Positions 25,784 through 36,006 of a DNA stretch of 48,897 bases are shown here, piece by piece (positions within the stretch are counted from its first letter, which is position 1; every line of letters starts with the position of its first letter). A model generated the notes under the pieces. It had not been told where the DNA came from. It saw only the letters and a list, made by a program, of their open reading frames with translations, and made no database searches. The position numbers were made by a program, and so were the translations under genes. The DNA comes from an uncultured Oceanobacter sp. (lineage in GTDB: Bacteria; Pseudomonadota; Gammaproteobacteria; Pseudomonadales; Oceanobacteraceae): the NCBI GenBank assembly GCA_913061185.1, contig CAJXTI010000025.1, forward strand, positions 1 to 48,897, written 5' to 3'.

Positions 25784-27178
25784 ATGAATCACACTGTTTC
25801 CTGGGATCCTTTGCTGATCCAGCGTTATAACCGTCCCGGACCGCGCTACACGTCCTACCCGACGGCAGTTGAATTTGTACCGCTCGACAATGACATCCTT
25901 GAACGCCAGGCCTATGCCGAACGCAACCCTGAACGGCCACTGTCGTTGTACCTGCACATCCCTTTCTGTCGCCATGTCTGCTACTACTGCGGCTGCAACA
26001 AGATTGTGACCAAGGACATGAGCCGCGCAGCCCCTTATCTGGAATATCTGAAAGACGAAATCCGCCGTAAACATGCCCTGCTTGGTGGTAACCAGGGAGG
26101 CCGTATTGCTCGTGTCGAACAACTGCACCTTGGTGGTGGCACTCCGACTTTCCTCAGTGACGAACAACTGCAGGATCTGGTTTCTTTCCTGCGCGAGACC
26201 TTTGAATTCAGCACTTCGGAAGACGCCGACTACTCCATCGAAATAGATCCGCGTGAATTACGTCCCGGTACACTGACACTGTTACGCCAATTGGGTTTCA
26301 ACCGCCTCAGTTATGGCGTGCAGGATTTGCAGCCAGAGGTACAGCAAGCTGTCAATCGGCTGCAGCCGGAAGCAATGATTCGGGAAGTGATGGCAAAAGC
26401 ACGGGTGCTGGGATTCCGCTCTATCAATATTGACTTGATCTACGGCCTGCCCCATCAAACACGGGACAGCTTCGACCAGACACTGGATACCATGATCGAG
26501 CTGAGCCCGGATCGACTGTCGGTGTTTAATTACGCCCACTTGCCAGAGCGCTTCAAGCCACAGCGTCGTATCAACGTCGAAGATCTGCCGTCGGCGCAGG
26601 AAAAACTGGTTATTCTCGGACACTGTATTCAGCGCCTGACAGCAGCGGGCTACCAGTATATTGGCATGGATCACTTCGCCCGACCGGATGACGAGCTGGC
26701 GCTGGCCCAGACTGCAGGCAAATTACATCGTAACTTCCAGGGCTATACCACCCATGGCGATTGTGACCTGCTCGGATTCGGCGTGTCTTCCATCAGCCAG
26801 ATTGGCGACTACTATCTGCAAAACCAGGTCAGTATGGATGGCTATACCGCAGCGCTGGACAAACCGCAGCTGCCAGCCAACAAATACTGCAAGGTAACCC
26901 GCGACGACCAGATCCGGCGGCGGGTCATCAGCGAATTATTGTGTCATCTCCACGTCGACTTCTCTGCTATTGATGCCGAGTTCCAAATCAACAGCCGCGA
27001 CTACTTGTTACCATCACTGCGACGTCTTGATCCCATGGTGAACGACGGGCTGGTGACCATTACCGACAGCGGCGTCGCTATCCGTGACAAGGGCCAATTA
27101 TTGGTGCGTAATGCCTGCATGGCCTTCGACGAGTACATTTACCAGCATGAGCAACAACGTTTCTCCAGAGCCATCTGA
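25784..27178 (+). CDS. hemN: Oxygen-independent coproporphyrinogen III oxidase HemN
   Basis: A 464-residue cytoplasmic radical-SAM enzyme that decarboxylates coproporphyrinogen III to protoporphyrinogen IX without oxygen. The 4Fe-4S motif is LHIPFCRHVCYYCGCNK (Cys62, Cys66, Cys69). The HLGGGTPTFL motif, the ISIEIDPREL-like segment and the SYGVQDLQPEVQQAVNR segment match true HemN, and the C-terminal HemN domain is present, unlike HemW. The start MNHTVSWDPLLIQRYNRPGP is typical. Haem made this way could feed the ccm system nearby, although no direct link is shown. The next gene overlaps its end by 32 bp. Confidence 0.96.
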   Translation: MNHTVSWDPLLIQRYNRPGPRYTSYPTAVEFVPLDNDILERQAYAERNPERPLSLYLHIPFCRHVCYYCGCNKIVTKDMSRAAPYLEYLKDEIRRKHALLGGNQGGRIARVEQLHLGGGTPTFLSDEQLQDLVSFLRETFEFSTSEDADYSIEIDPRELRPGTLTLLRQLGFNRLSYGVQDLQPEVQQAVNRLQPEAMIREVMAKARVLGFRSINIDLIYGLPHQTRDSFDQTLDTMIELSPDRLSVFNYAHLPERFKPQRRINVEDLPSAQEKLVILGHCIQRLTAAGYQYIGMDHFARPDDELALAQTAGKLHRNFQGYTTHGDCDLLGFGVSSISQIGDYYLQNQVSMDGYTAALDKPQLPANKYCKVTRDDQIRRRVISELLCHLHVDFSAIDAEFQINSRDYLLPSLRRLDPMVNDGLVTITDSGVAIRDKGQLLVRNACMAFDEYIYQHEQQRFSRAI

Positions 27179-27710
27179 TTCTGGCTGGCGACAAGGCTAC
27201 CGGGCCAGACCCCGCTGGCAACGCTGGGGTATCGAACTACTACTGGCCTTCCTCGTGGTAACACTGCTGAGCCAGTGGCTCAGCCGTCACCTGCTTGACC
27301 GCAATACCCCCTTTCCGGCGCTGACCCTCACCCGTCTTGATGGCCAGCCCGTGCTACTGCCCGACGCCACTCAGGCACCCAAGACCACTCTGGTATATCT
27401 GTTTGCGCCATGGTGCAGTGTCTGCCGGGTCAGCATGCCAGCGCTGAAGTGGCTGGACAGCGACGACATCCGTATCATTGCCATCGCGCTGGACTGGCGC
27501 AACAAGTCTGAAGTGGCCAATATGGTCCAGTCCGTACACTACGCTGGCACCACCCTGCTGGGTGATGCGGAGACCGCCAGACAACTCAATATCCGGGGCT
27601 ATCCGAGTTACTACGTAATCGATCAACATGGCAACATTCGCTTTGCCGATCAGGGCCTCAGCACCTTGCCCGGACTCTGGCTACGAACCCGCCTGGCCAA
27701 CCAGGAATAA
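27147..27710 (+). CDS. Membrane-anchored thioredoxin-like protein
   Basis: A 187-residue TlpA/ResA-type protein. One N-terminal membrane segment (ELLLAFLVVTLLSQWL, about residues 30-46) anchors a thioredoxin fold with active site FAPWCSVC (Cys90, Cys93) and the cis-proline GYPSYYVID. The active domain is therefore predicted to be periplasmic. The ATG at 27147 lies inside the end of hemN, so the two genes are co-transcribed. A role in disulfide reduction or cytochrome assembly fits the family and neighbours but is inferred. Confidence 0.82.
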   Translation: MSNNVSPEPSDSGWRQGYRARPRWQRWGIELLLAFLVVTLLSQWLSRHLLDRNTPFPALTLTRLDGQPVLLPDATQAPKTTLVYLFAPWCSVCRVSMPALKWLDSDDIRIIAIALDWRNKSEVANMVQSVHYAGTTLLGDAETARQLNIRGYPSYYVIDQHGNIRFADQGLSTLPGLWLRTRLANQE

Positions 27711-27729
27711 CCCGACAAACCGGCTCTCC

Positions 27730-28470
27730 TCAGAATGCACTCCAGCCTGTCGCCGCAATATGACCACGCCAATAGTGCCAACCATCCTCGTCAAACTGCA
27801 GATACACGGTACGAGCGAATGGCTTGTCGAAGGATTCGGCACTGCGGCGGAACAGTCGCTGTTGTTTGAACAAGGGTAACCTGGCCCAGGGTGACAGAGC
27901 CTCGACGTACCACTCCAGATACACCTCGGCGTACCAGGCATCATCCACCCAATAGGCTGGAGACACCGACACCACACGCTTCAGAGCCGGGTGGCCGTAC
28001 TGTAAACGCTGCCCATCCGGACTGTCGATCCAATCGCTGCCAGGGCCAGATCGATACTGCCACAGCGCAGCAATACGCCGTCGGCCATTGCTTTCGTCGA
28101 TCATCTGAATGCTTTCCTCGCGGCTGACCAGCCGCTCCTCTGCCAGCACCGACAACCAGCGAGCCAACCTGGACTGCTCGGTCTTCGGTATCAGCAATGG
28201 CAAGGTAATACCGTCCCAGATCAATAATTCATGGGTAATAGATTGAACTACCAGCGCCTCCGCATCCTCGAAGAGCAGTTCAGGTTGAACCGCCGGAGCG
28301 GCCCAGGCTAACACCCGATCGACCCAGACAATGCCAAGCACGGGCAACAGCACCAACAAAACAGACGCAACATCCGCGACAAAGCCGCAGCTGAAATATT
28401 TTTGTAATGACGGTTCACGAATGTAGTTCATATCAATACCATAGCGCTTCTTGGGACGAATGTCGGACAT
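27730..28470 (-). CDS. Membrane-anchored protein of unknown function
   Basis: A protein of about 246 residues. Near residues 30-55 one hydrophobic segment (FVADVASVLLVLLPVLGIVW) anchors it; the rest is probably periplasmic and rich in Trp, Tyr and Arg, with a charged helix (SRLARWLSVLAEERLVSREE). No family is recognised. The ATG at 28470 is preferred over a TTG at 28479. It is convergent with the thioredoxin-like gene and divergent from the OlsB-like gene; the 65-bp gap must hold both promoters. Confidence 0.65.
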   Translation of the reverse strand: MSDIRPKKRYGIDMNYIREPSLQKYFSCGFVADVASVLLVLLPVLGIVWVDRVLAWAAPAVQPELLFEDAEALVVQSITHELLIWDGITLPLLIPKTEQSRLARWLSVLAEERLVSREESIQMIDESNGRRRIAALWQYRSGPGSDWIDSPDGQRLQYGHPALKRVVSVSPAYWVDDAWYAEVYLEWYVEALSPWARLPLFKQQRLFRRSAESFDKPFARTVYLQFDEDGWHYWRGHIAATGWSAF

Positions 28471-28534
28471 GTCACCCAAATGTCATACGCACGCCGTAAA
28501 TTCGGCCAGATTAATTCAACAGTCAGGTATTACC

Positions 28535-29302
28535 ATGCAGCAAGCCACTGCTCCCCAGAGCGCCGTCAGCAGCGACTCTCCACTCGTGGCCCGGGTGACT
28601 CAGGATCCCGTTGAAATTCGCCAGGCACTGGCACTGCGTTACCGGGTGTTTGCCGAGGGAATGGGGGCGCACATCGATAGCGGTGAAGCGGGGATTGACC
28701 GCGATCACTTCGATGATATCTGTCTGCACCTGATTGTTAAGGACGTCAACAACGACCGTGTTGTCGGTTACAGCCGTATTCTCACCAACGAACTGGCGAA
28801 TCAGGCAGGCGGTTTTTATTCGGCTACCGAATTTGACCTCGGCAACATCGTCAAACCAGGTCATAGCTATATGGAAATCGGCCGCACTTGCGTCGATCCC
28901 GATTTCCGCAGCGGTGCCGTGATCGGCTTGCTGTGGTCCGGTCTTGCCCAGTTCATGTCAGCCCACAACATTGATTTCCTGATGGGTTGCGCCAGTATTT
29001 CCCTGAATGAAGGGTATGCACGAGCAATCGCCATCATTAATTACTTGAGAGAACAACATTTTTCACCCGCCGATACACGGGCAGAACCTCGCTTGCATAT
29101 GCCACGTATCGATGTCGATATGGATGGTGCCAGCCTGGTGCCGCCACTGTTAAAAGCTTACCTGCGTATTGGCGTCAAGGTGTGTGGCGAACCCTGCCTC
29201 GACAAGGACTTTAATGTTGCCGATGCACTGATCCTGCTCAGCCGCGACAACATCAACCAGCGCTATCTGCGCCATTTCACCAAAACTGAAGGTCAGGGTT
29301 AA
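28535..29302 (+). CDS. olsB: OlsB-like ornithine N-acyltransferase (GNAT fold)
   Basis: A 255-residue acyltransferase resembling OlsB, which transfers a 3-hydroxyacyl chain from acyl carrier protein to ornithine, the first step of ornithine lipid synthesis. Diagnostic segments are IRQALALRYRVFAEGMG, RDHFDDICLHLIVKD, YMEIGRTCVDPDFRSGAVI and FLMGCASISL. OlsA, the second acyltransferase, is not adjacent; the PlsC-like gene at 32282 is of a different (YihG-like) type. Ornithine lipids replace phospholipids under phosphate limitation in some relatives, which fits loosely with the PhoD gene. The ATG at 28535 is chosen because the OlsB homology starts there. Confidence 0.75.
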   Translation: MQQATAPQSAVSSDSPLVARVTQDPVEIRQALALRYRVFAEGMGAHIDSGEAGIDRDHFDDICLHLIVKDVNNDRVVGYSRILTNELANQAGGFYSATEFDLGNIVKPGHSYMEIGRTCVDPDFRSGAVIGLLWSGLAQFMSAHNIDFLMGCASISLNEGYARAIAIINYLREQHFSPADTRAEPRLHMPRIDVDMDGASLVPPLLKAYLRIGVKVCGEPCLDKDFNVADALILLSRDNINQRYLRHFTKTEGQG

Positions 29303-29384
29303 CTCTGCGCGGATGCTGCTATTGTCGCAGCCATCCTGATACCCATTCCTCTGCTAAGCTGAAACCTGACTCCAACATTAACCG

Positions 29385-29405
29385 GGCGACGTCAACACCG
29401 TCGCC
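29385..29405 (+). other. Hairpin in the leader of the next gene
   Basis: GGCGACG (29385-29391) pairs with CGTCGCC (29399-29405) around a 7-nt loop, ending just before the AGGA ribosome site of the gene at 29419. It could influence initiation; no T-run is present. Confidence 0.5.
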
Positions 29406-29418
29406 GCGAGGATCAGGA

Positions 29419-29748
29419 ATGAACAAGATCAACATCAGTGACGCGCTGATCGCGATTTGGGACCTTATCGAAGGGCTCGAAACGGGATACTGGGAAGCCA
29501 GCTCAATGGACGCCAAGGATCAGCTGTTTAATTTGCTGCAGGTGTTGCAACGAGAGTACATCGAGCTGCTCAAACTCAGCGTGCAGGATCACCATTTCGA
29601 ATACGAAGTGATCAGCCTGCCACCTCAGCAGCTGCATGACCTGATGATCAACCTCCAGCGAGACGTAACCCGACATTGCCCCCGCAACAGCACTCGGCAG
29701 CAACTTGCAACACTGGCCGATACCCTGCTCACCGGGCTGACTGACTGA
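29419..29748 (+). CDS. Small protein of unknown function
   Basis: A 109-residue, acidic, helix-rich protein (ISDALIAIWDLIEGLETGYW, then DQLFNLLQVLQREYIELLKL). No signal peptide or membrane segment is seen, and no family is recognised. An AGGA ribosome site precedes the ATG. Its 3' end overlaps the convergent diguanylate cyclase gene by 20 bp. A heptad-like pattern suggests a small coiled-coil or helical-bundle protein. Confidence 0.65.
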   Translation: MNKINISDALIAIWDLIEGLETGYWEASSMDAKDQLFNLLQVLQREYIELLKLSVQDHHFEYEVISLPPQQLHDLMINLQRDVTRHCPRNSTRQQLATLADTLLTGLTD

Positions 29749-30670
29749 CCAGATCCGCAGCTATATGGCGGGCGCGGCCGCTACGCTTGGCCCGGTAAAG
29801 TGCCTCATCAGCAGCAGCGACCGCCGTTATTACCGGATCATCCATCAGCGGCTGAAACCAGGCGCTGCCGATACTGACACTGAGTAATGGCCCGGCCGGA
29901 GATCCGGTATTCAGCAGTTGCAGATCAGCAATCGCCCGCAGCATACGTTGCGCCACAATTGCAACGCCTTCCGGCTCAATCGACGGCAGGACGACCGCAA
30001 ACTCTTCCCCCCCGTAGCGAGCAACCAGATCGTGAGAACGATTGACGGCTTCATCAAGTGCGCCAGCCACCTTGCGCAAGGCTTCATCGCCCTGAGGATG
30101 TCCGTATTGATCGTTAAACGCCTTGAAAGCATCAATATCAATCATCATCACCGCCAGACCGCTCTGGTGCCGCTGCGCTCGACGCCACTCCGCCAGCAAA
30201 AAATCATCAAAACGCCGTCGATTGGCAATACCTGTCAGGCCGTCGGTGGTGGTTAACGCCTCAAGCTGGCGCAGACGCCGACGCTGGCGGGCCAGCACGC
30301 CCAGCCGGGCAGCAACCAGAGTCGACCGCAACGGTCGTCCCAAATAGAGAGCCGCGCCAGCGTCCAGTGCCATCACTTCCTGATCAATATCAGCCGTACC
30401 AATCGCTACCACATCAACGTGGCGATGCAGCGGATCCATCGTCCAGCGCGCCATAAAAGCGGCAAAATCAAGTGTCGGCAAATCCACTGCCAACAGCAGC
30501 AACTGAGGATAAAACTCGGGTTGCTGTAAACAGTCTTCCAGCTGTGCCACCGACGTCAGATTCATGACCCGACTGGCCGCTGGCAATACGTCGCCAAACA
30601 ACGCCTGGTCAGCCAGGCTGGCATCTGCGACCAAAACAGTCAGAGGCTTATTCATCTTCAGAGGAACCAT
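29729..30670 (-). CDS. Diguanylate cyclase with N-terminal receiver-like domain
   Basis: A 313-residue protein that probably makes the second messenger c-di-GMP. Residues 1-130 resemble a receiver domain (LTVLVADASLADQALFGDVL, then LLLAVDLPTLDF with a candidate phospho-Asp). The GGDEF domain follows (TTDGLTGIANRRRFDDFL), with the active site RYGGEEFAVVLP. The inhibitory I-site is intact (RSHD five residues before the active site). No kinase gene is adjacent. A downstream ATG at 30655 (MNKPLTV) is an equally good start. Confidence 0.88.
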   Translation of the reverse strand: MVPLKMNKPLTVLVADASLADQALFGDVLPAASRVMNLTSVAQLEDCLQQPEFYPQLLLLAVDLPTLDFAAFMARWTMDPLHRHVDVVAIGTADIDQEVMALDAGAALYLGRPLRSTLVAARLGVLARQRRRLRQLEALTTTDGLTGIANRRRFDDFLLAEWRRAQRHQSGLAVMMIDIDAFKAFNDQYGHPQGDEALRKVAGALDEAVNRSHDLVARYGGEEFAVVLPSIEPEGVAIVAQRMLRAIADLQLLNTGSPAGPLLSVSIGSAWFQPLMDDPVITAVAAADEALYRAKRSGRARHIAADLVSQSAR

Positions 30671-30861
30671 TTGCTATGAATCAATACTTACAATTTGTCA
30701 TCATAACGAGACAAACAACACCCGCCGCTACAAAAAAATAACAGACTTTTTATCATCGTCGACCAGAGCCGCCTGGAAATACACAGCCGTCAGCTATTTT
30801 TGGGGTCAACCCCCAACCTCGTATACACTGCCCGCCAACTACCGTGACCAAGGAGCAAAAT

Positions 30862-31791
<930 letters not shown>

Positions 31792-31792
31792 T

Positions 31793-32155
31793 TTGAGCGC
31801 GCCAGACCGTCGTTTCAGCCAGCGCCACGATGCCGCTCCATTAAAAGTGGAGCTGTGTCAGCGTAACTGGCTGGGCCAGTGGCAACCACCCCACCATGCC
31901 ATTGCACTGGAGATCACTCTGGATGGGCTGTCCATTCTGTCGCCCCTGAAAATCCGCCGGGGCCAGCGGCTGCTGATCGCCATCGGCAACCGTCACCACA
32001 GTTTGCAACAGCTCACTGCCGCCGTGGTTCAGCAAACCCCGCAAGGTCGCGATTTCATCTACAAATTGCACTTTGAACTCGACTCTCTGTCAGACAGTTC
32101 ACGCCAAAGTGCAGAAGCCGTTCTGCAACGACTGCTCACCAGCCCCGCTGGCTGA
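31793..32155 (+). CDS. PilZ-domain protein
   Basis: A 120-residue protein with the PilZ fold. The N-terminal RRFSQRHDAAPLKVEL has the c-di-GMP-binding RxxxR motif. The second motif, normally DxSxxG, is altered here (EITLDG), so ligand binding may be weaker or lost. The start is a TTG one base after the TAA of the lipoprotein gene, with AAGGA upstream. It may link c-di-GMP level (the diguanylate cyclase is nearby, opposite strand) to the cell-wall hydrolase, but this is inference. Confidence 0.72.
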   Translation: MSAPDRRFSQRHDAAPLKVELCQRNWLGQWQPPHHAIALEITLDGLSILSPLKIRRGQRLLIAIGNRHHSLQQLTAAVVQQTPQGRDFIYKLHFELDSLSDSSRQSAEAVLQRLLTSPAG

Positions 32156-32281
32156 GCAGTCAACCTCGATTGAAGGCAGAAACAGCCTCCATCCCGGCTT
32201 GACCCAGGCAAATCGGTAGGGTTTTATGCTGCCTCGACAAAGAATCTCGGCCATTCAATAACGATAACGAAGAACGCTCCC

Positions 32282-33184
32282 ATGCCCGCATTTCTGACCG
32301 GACTGATCGCCAGCCTGCTGTTAATCTTAAACACCCTGATTTGGGCGCCATTATTGATCGGCCTGGCCTTGCTGAAATTACTATTGCCCATTCCCGTGGT
32401 ACGAACGACTCTGAGTTGGCTGGTCGATGGCTGCGCCAGCCGCTGGATTGCCTGCAATTCCGGCTGGATGAAGCTGACTCAGGCCATGGACTGGCAGATA
32501 GAACGACCTGACAAACTGACGCCGCAAGGTTGGTATTTTGTCGTCAGCAACCACCAAAGCTGGGTGGATATTCTGGTGCTGCAACACTGCCTGAATGGTC
32601 ATATTCCCTTGCTCAAATTTTTTCTCAAACAAGAGCTGATCTGGGTACCGATTATGGGGATCGCCTGGTGGGCACTCGACTTTCCGTTTATGAAGCGTTA
32701 CAGCAAAGCCTACCTGGCCCGCCATCCGGAAAAACGCGGACAGGATCTCAACACTACCCGCAAGTCCTGTGAGAAATTCCAGCGCAAGCCCACCAGTGTG
32801 ATGAATTTTCTCGAAGGCACCCGCTTCAACCAGGAAAAACACGCGCTGCAACGCCCGTCCTATCGCCATTTGCTGCAACCCAGAGCAGGCGGCATGGCGT
32901 TTGCTATGAGTGTGATGGGAGACAACTTCCACTCACTGGTCGATGTCACCATTCACTACCCGGATGGCGTACCCACGTTCTGGTCGTTCCTGAGCGGCAA
33001 GATGCGTCGCTGTCAGGTACTGATTCAACAAAAAGACATCCCGGCAGAACTGTCTCAGGGCGATTATCAGAACGACATAGACTTCCGCAACCGGTTTCAA
33101 CAATGGGTACATGAATTGTGGCTGGATAAGGATGATACGCTGGAGCGACTGTCTCGAAGCGCGTCAACCAGCCAGGCAGAATGA
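32282..33184 (+). CDS. YihG/PlsC-like membrane acyltransferase
   Basis: A 300-residue inner-membrane acyltransferase of the LPLAT family. The HX4D motif is VVSNHQSWVDILVL, and the second acceptor motif is NFLEGTRF. There is an N-terminal hydrophobic helix pair (LTGLIASLLLILNTLIWAPL, LIGLALLKLLLP). The pattern matches YihG-type 1-acylglycerol-3-phosphate acyltransferases more than OlsA. Expected reaction: transfer of a fatty acyl chain to lysophosphatidic acid. It lies between the PilZ gene and cysK, with its own 126-bp upstream gap. Confidence 0.82.
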   Translation: MPAFLTGLIASLLLILNTLIWAPLLIGLALLKLLLPIPVVRTTLSWLVDGCASRWIACNSGWMKLTQAMDWQIERPDKLTPQGWYFVVSNHQSWVDILVLQHCLNGHIPLLKFFLKQELIWVPIMGIAWWALDFPFMKRYSKAYLARHPEKRGQDLNTTRKSCEKFQRKPTSVMNFLEGTRFNQEKHALQRPSYRHLLQPRAGGMAFAMSVMGDNFHSLVDVTIHYPDGVPTFWSFLSGKMRRCQVLIQQKDIPAELSQGDYQNDIDFRNRFQQWVHELWLDKDDTLERLSRSASTSQAE

Positions 33185-33267
33185 CCGCCAAGGCCGTCAC
33201 GATGGACAGACTCTGATACTACACGGCGACAGAATTGCCGCTACAAAACTACCAAGGAGCTTATTCG

Positions 33268-34215
33268 ATGAATGTTTTTGAAGATGTCAGCCAGTCGATT
33301 GGCAACACCCCACTGGTACGTATCCGTACCCTGACCGATCACCCACACGTTTACGCCAAACTGGAAAGCCGCAACCCGGCCCAGTCGGTCAAATGCCGGA
33401 TTGGCGCCAATATGATCTGGCAAGCCGAAAAAGATGGCCTGCTGAAGCCGGGCATGGAAATCGTCGAACCGACCAGTGGCAATACCGGTATTGCCCTTGC
33501 CTTTGTTGGTGCAGCACGTGGCTACAAGGTCACCCTGACCATGCCAGAAACCATGAGCATGGAACGTCGCAAAGTGATGATGGCACTGGGTGCCAACCTG
33601 GTACTGACCGAAGGCCCAAAAGGCATGAAAGGCGCGGTCGACAAGGCTGAAGAACTGCTCGCGGAAGCACCGGCAACCCGCATCATGCTGCAACAGTTCA
33701 ACAACCCGGCCAACCCGGCGATTCATGAACAGACCACTGGCCCGGAAATCTGGCGCGATACCGACGGTGAAGTCGATGTTGTGGTTGCCGGAGTGGGTAC
33801 CGGCGGTACAATTTCCGGCATTTCCCGCTACCTCAAAACGCAAAAAGCCATTACGTCTGTGGCAGTGGAACCAGCAGCCTCACCCATTATTACCCAGAAA
33901 CTGCAAGGCGAAGACCTGACCCCAGCGCCACACAAGATCCAGGGTATCGGTGCCAACTTTATTCCAGGCAACCTGGATCTGGATATTCTTGACCGGGTTG
34001 AACAGGTTAACAACGAAGACGCCATGGCCATGGCACATCGACTGATGTCGGAAGAAGGTATCCTGGCCGGTATCTCTTGTGGTGCTGCCATGGTAGCCGC
34101 CTTGCGCCTGGCAGCCGAAGATGCCTTCAAAGACAAGAAAATCGTGGTGATCCTGCCGGACTCCGGTGAGCGTTACCTGACGTCACCCTTGTTTGACGGC
34201 TTTTTTGACAAGTAA
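33268..34215 (+). CDS. cysK: Cysteine synthase A
   Basis: A 315-residue pyridoxal-phosphate enzyme that makes cysteine from O-acetylserine and sulfide. The lysine that binds the cofactor is Lys42 in [12 protein letters not shown], the CysK-specific variant. TSGNTGIAL binds the substrate carboxylate, and VGTGGTISG holds the phosphate. The C-terminal [11 protein letters not shown] is conserved. The ATG at 33268 follows AAGGAG; the longer frame from 33235 is rejected. It is followed by a GC-rich hairpin at 34225-34251. Confidence 0.95.
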   Translation: MNVFEDVSQSIGNTPLVRIRTLTDHPHVYAKLESRNPAQSVKCRIGANMIWQAEKDGLLKPGMEIVEPTSGNTGIALAFVGAARGYKVTLTMPETMSMERRKVMMALGANLVLTEGPKGMKGAVDKAEELLAEAPATRIMLQQFNNPANPAIHEQTTGPEIWRDTDGEVDVVVAGVGTGGTISGISRYLKTQKAITSVAVEPAASPIITQKLQGEDLTPAPHKIQGIGANFIPGNLDLDILDRVEQVNNEDAMAMAHRLMSEEGILAGISCGAAMVAALRLAAEDAFKDKKIVVILPDSGERYLTSPLFDGFFDK

Positions 34216-34224
34216 TAACACCCG

Positions 34225-34251
34225 GCCCCGCTGTAGATCTTATGGCGGGGC
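34225..34251 (+). terminator. Terminator-like hairpin after cysK
   Basis: GCCCCGC pairs with GCGGGGC around a 13-nt loop, 9 bp after the cysK stop. No T-run follows, so it may be a weak or rho-assisted terminator. Confidence 0.45.
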
Positions 34252-34336
34252 TGCTGAACGGCTGCGTCAGCTTCCAGAAAAAGCGCGAGCTGACATACAT
34301 GCTCAACCCGACTTTTTCACGTTAGCGGCACCTGAA

Positions 34337-34945
34337 ATGCTCAAACTCCACCTGTCAGATCCTGAACCATTACTGGATGGCTATCTTCACTATTATTCCG
34401 CCGCATTAGCCCATCCCGACACGTTGCTGCAAATCCTGCTCTCCGAACTGCCCTGGCACTCTGACTCAATCCGGGTTTATGGCAAGGAACACACGATTCC
34501 CCGACGGCAATGCTGGCTTGGCGACACCGGACTGAACTACACCTACTCAGGCAAAACCCTGCAACCGTTGGCCTGGCATCCACGGTTAAAAACACTCAAC
34601 CACGAGCTGAACCAGGCATTGGGTCTGGCTAATAATTCGGTGTTATGCAATCTCTACCGTAATGGTCAGGATACAATGGGCTGGCACAGCGATGATGAAC
34701 CGGAACTCGGCCCAGCGCCGGTAGTCGTGTCGGTCAGTCTCGGGGCCGAACGGGATTTCGCCCTGCGGCGTAAAGGACAATCCAGGATGTATGGCAAACT
34801 GCCGCTGGCTCATGGCTCGGTACTGGTGATGAACGCCGGTATGCAAACTTGCTGGCAGCACGCCCTGCCGCGTCGGGCAGGTATTGAGGCGGCCAGAATC
34901 AACCTGACCTTTCGCTGCCTGGCCAATCCCGCGCCGTTATTTTGA
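34337..34945 (+). CDS. AlkB-like 2-oxoglutarate/Fe(II) dioxygenase
   Basis: A protein of about 202 residues from the ATG at 34337. The metal-binding motif HxD is WHSDDEPELG, the distal His is in CWQHALPR, and the 2-oxoglutarate-binding Arg is in RINLTFRCL; VSVSLGAERDFALRRK is the AlkB signature. Members remove alkyl lesions from DNA or RNA bases by oxidative demethylation. The frame is open further upstream into the cysK end (34193), but the added 48 residues are low-quality. It is convergent with, and overlaps by 9 bp, the gene at 34937. Confidence 0.85.
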   Translation: MLKLHLSDPEPLLDGYLHYYSAALAHPDTLLQILLSELPWHSDSIRVYGKEHTIPRRQCWLGDTGLNYTYSGKTLQPLAWHPRLKTLNHELNQALGLANNSVLCNLYRNGQDTMGWHSDDEPELGPAPVVVSVSLGAERDFALRRKGQSRMYGKLPLAHGSVLVMNAGMQTCWQHALPRRAGIEAARINLTFRCLANPAPLF

Positions 34946-35947
34946 AATCACGCTTTCGATACGAAACATGATTACGGGGGTGGTTTCATAATCCTTGTCC
35001 CGCTCCCACACCAGCTCCGGGGCAAACTCAGCAAACACCCAATCCTTGTAGATCTGGCGACGATAACGCACGCTGACACTGTAGTTGTAAAAACTGGGAT
35101 ATCCCTCGGTATCACCACTGGCACCGGCGACATAACCCAACGCGGCTCGACGGCTGAGCTCGTGGTACAAGCCGCCACTGTAGGACAGCTTAAAATAATC
35201 GTCGTTAAGCAAATAAGCGGCTTTGGCGTTGATCCGGAACAGCTTCTCGATATTGAGGGGGTAGTTCATTTGCAGACTGGTGTCTTCTCCCCAGCCCTTG
35301 GTAGCGTAGTAAGACAGGGTCTGGGTTGCTTTTACTTCCCATTCGGCAAAATAGCCGTAGCGCCTGGCCCGGAGACGAGTAAACGGATCGGGGGGTAACC
35401 CCCAGCGAACACCGGTATCAATGTCGGCCTTCCAGCGTTCACTCTCTTGCAGAATAAACCGCAACGCGGCGGAGTAATGGTTGTTTTCAATACTTTCCAG
35501 CGGGTCGGCTTCACGCGCTTCCTCGTCTTCCGATTGCAACAGCAAGTTCAACCGCTCGCTGATATTCGGTAACTCCAGATTCACGCTGATTCCGAATTTA
35601 TAATCCACTGGATCGCCCAGCTCGCGCCGGGTATAAAACGACAGCTTGGCACGGCTGCCCTTGACGTCATCTTCGAGAATGTTTTCACTAAAAAAGGTAT
35701 CGACAAAAAAGCTGTCGAGGCCACCCGACAGGTTATCCAGATAACTGGCCAGCCACTCTCGGGAGCGGTTCACCATATCGTCCGTCACCTTCGTTTCTGC
35801 GGTATAGGGTTCGCTGGCTGAGGCTTCATTGGCCTCCGCAGACAAGGTTTCCTGGCCAGCGCGGAGATAGGGTTCCGATGTCAATGCCTTAACCGGTGCT
35901 GCGGTTAACAGGCTGATCCCGAGGATGATTGCCCAGCGTCCGTGCAT
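34937..35947 (-). CDS. Outer-membrane beta-barrel-like protein
   Basis: A 336-residue exported protein with signal peptide MHGRWAIILGISLLTAAPVKA. The mature part is rich in alternating aromatic and polar stretches (YKFGISVNLEL, LSYYATKGWG, YFKLSYSGGLYHE, YNYSVSVRYRRQIYKDW) and ends with RIESVISK, features of an outer-membrane barrel. No family is firmly recognised. The ATG at 35947 follows AGGGAG. A membrane-surface or transport role is only a guess. Confidence 0.65.
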   Translation of the reverse strand: MHGRWAIILGISLLTAAPVKALTSEPYLRAGQETLSAEANEASASEPYTAETKVTDDMVNRSREWLASYLDNLSGGLDSFFVDTFFSENILEDDVKGSRAKLSFYTRRELGDPVDYKFGISVNLELPNISERLNLLLQSEDEEAREADPLESIENNHYSAALRFILQESERWKADIDTGVRWGLPPDPFTRLRARRYGYFAEWEVKATQTLSYYATKGWGEDTSLQMNYPLNIEKLFRINAKAAYLLNDDYFKLSYSGGLYHELSRRAALGYVAGASGDTEGYPSFYNYSVSVRYRRQIYKDWVFAEFAPELVWERDKDYETTPVIMFRIESVISK

Positions 35948-36006
35948 GCGGTCACTCCCTGTCATTCCTGGACATAGCCAGAGTTTACACAAGCCCTGAC
36001 AGCCTG

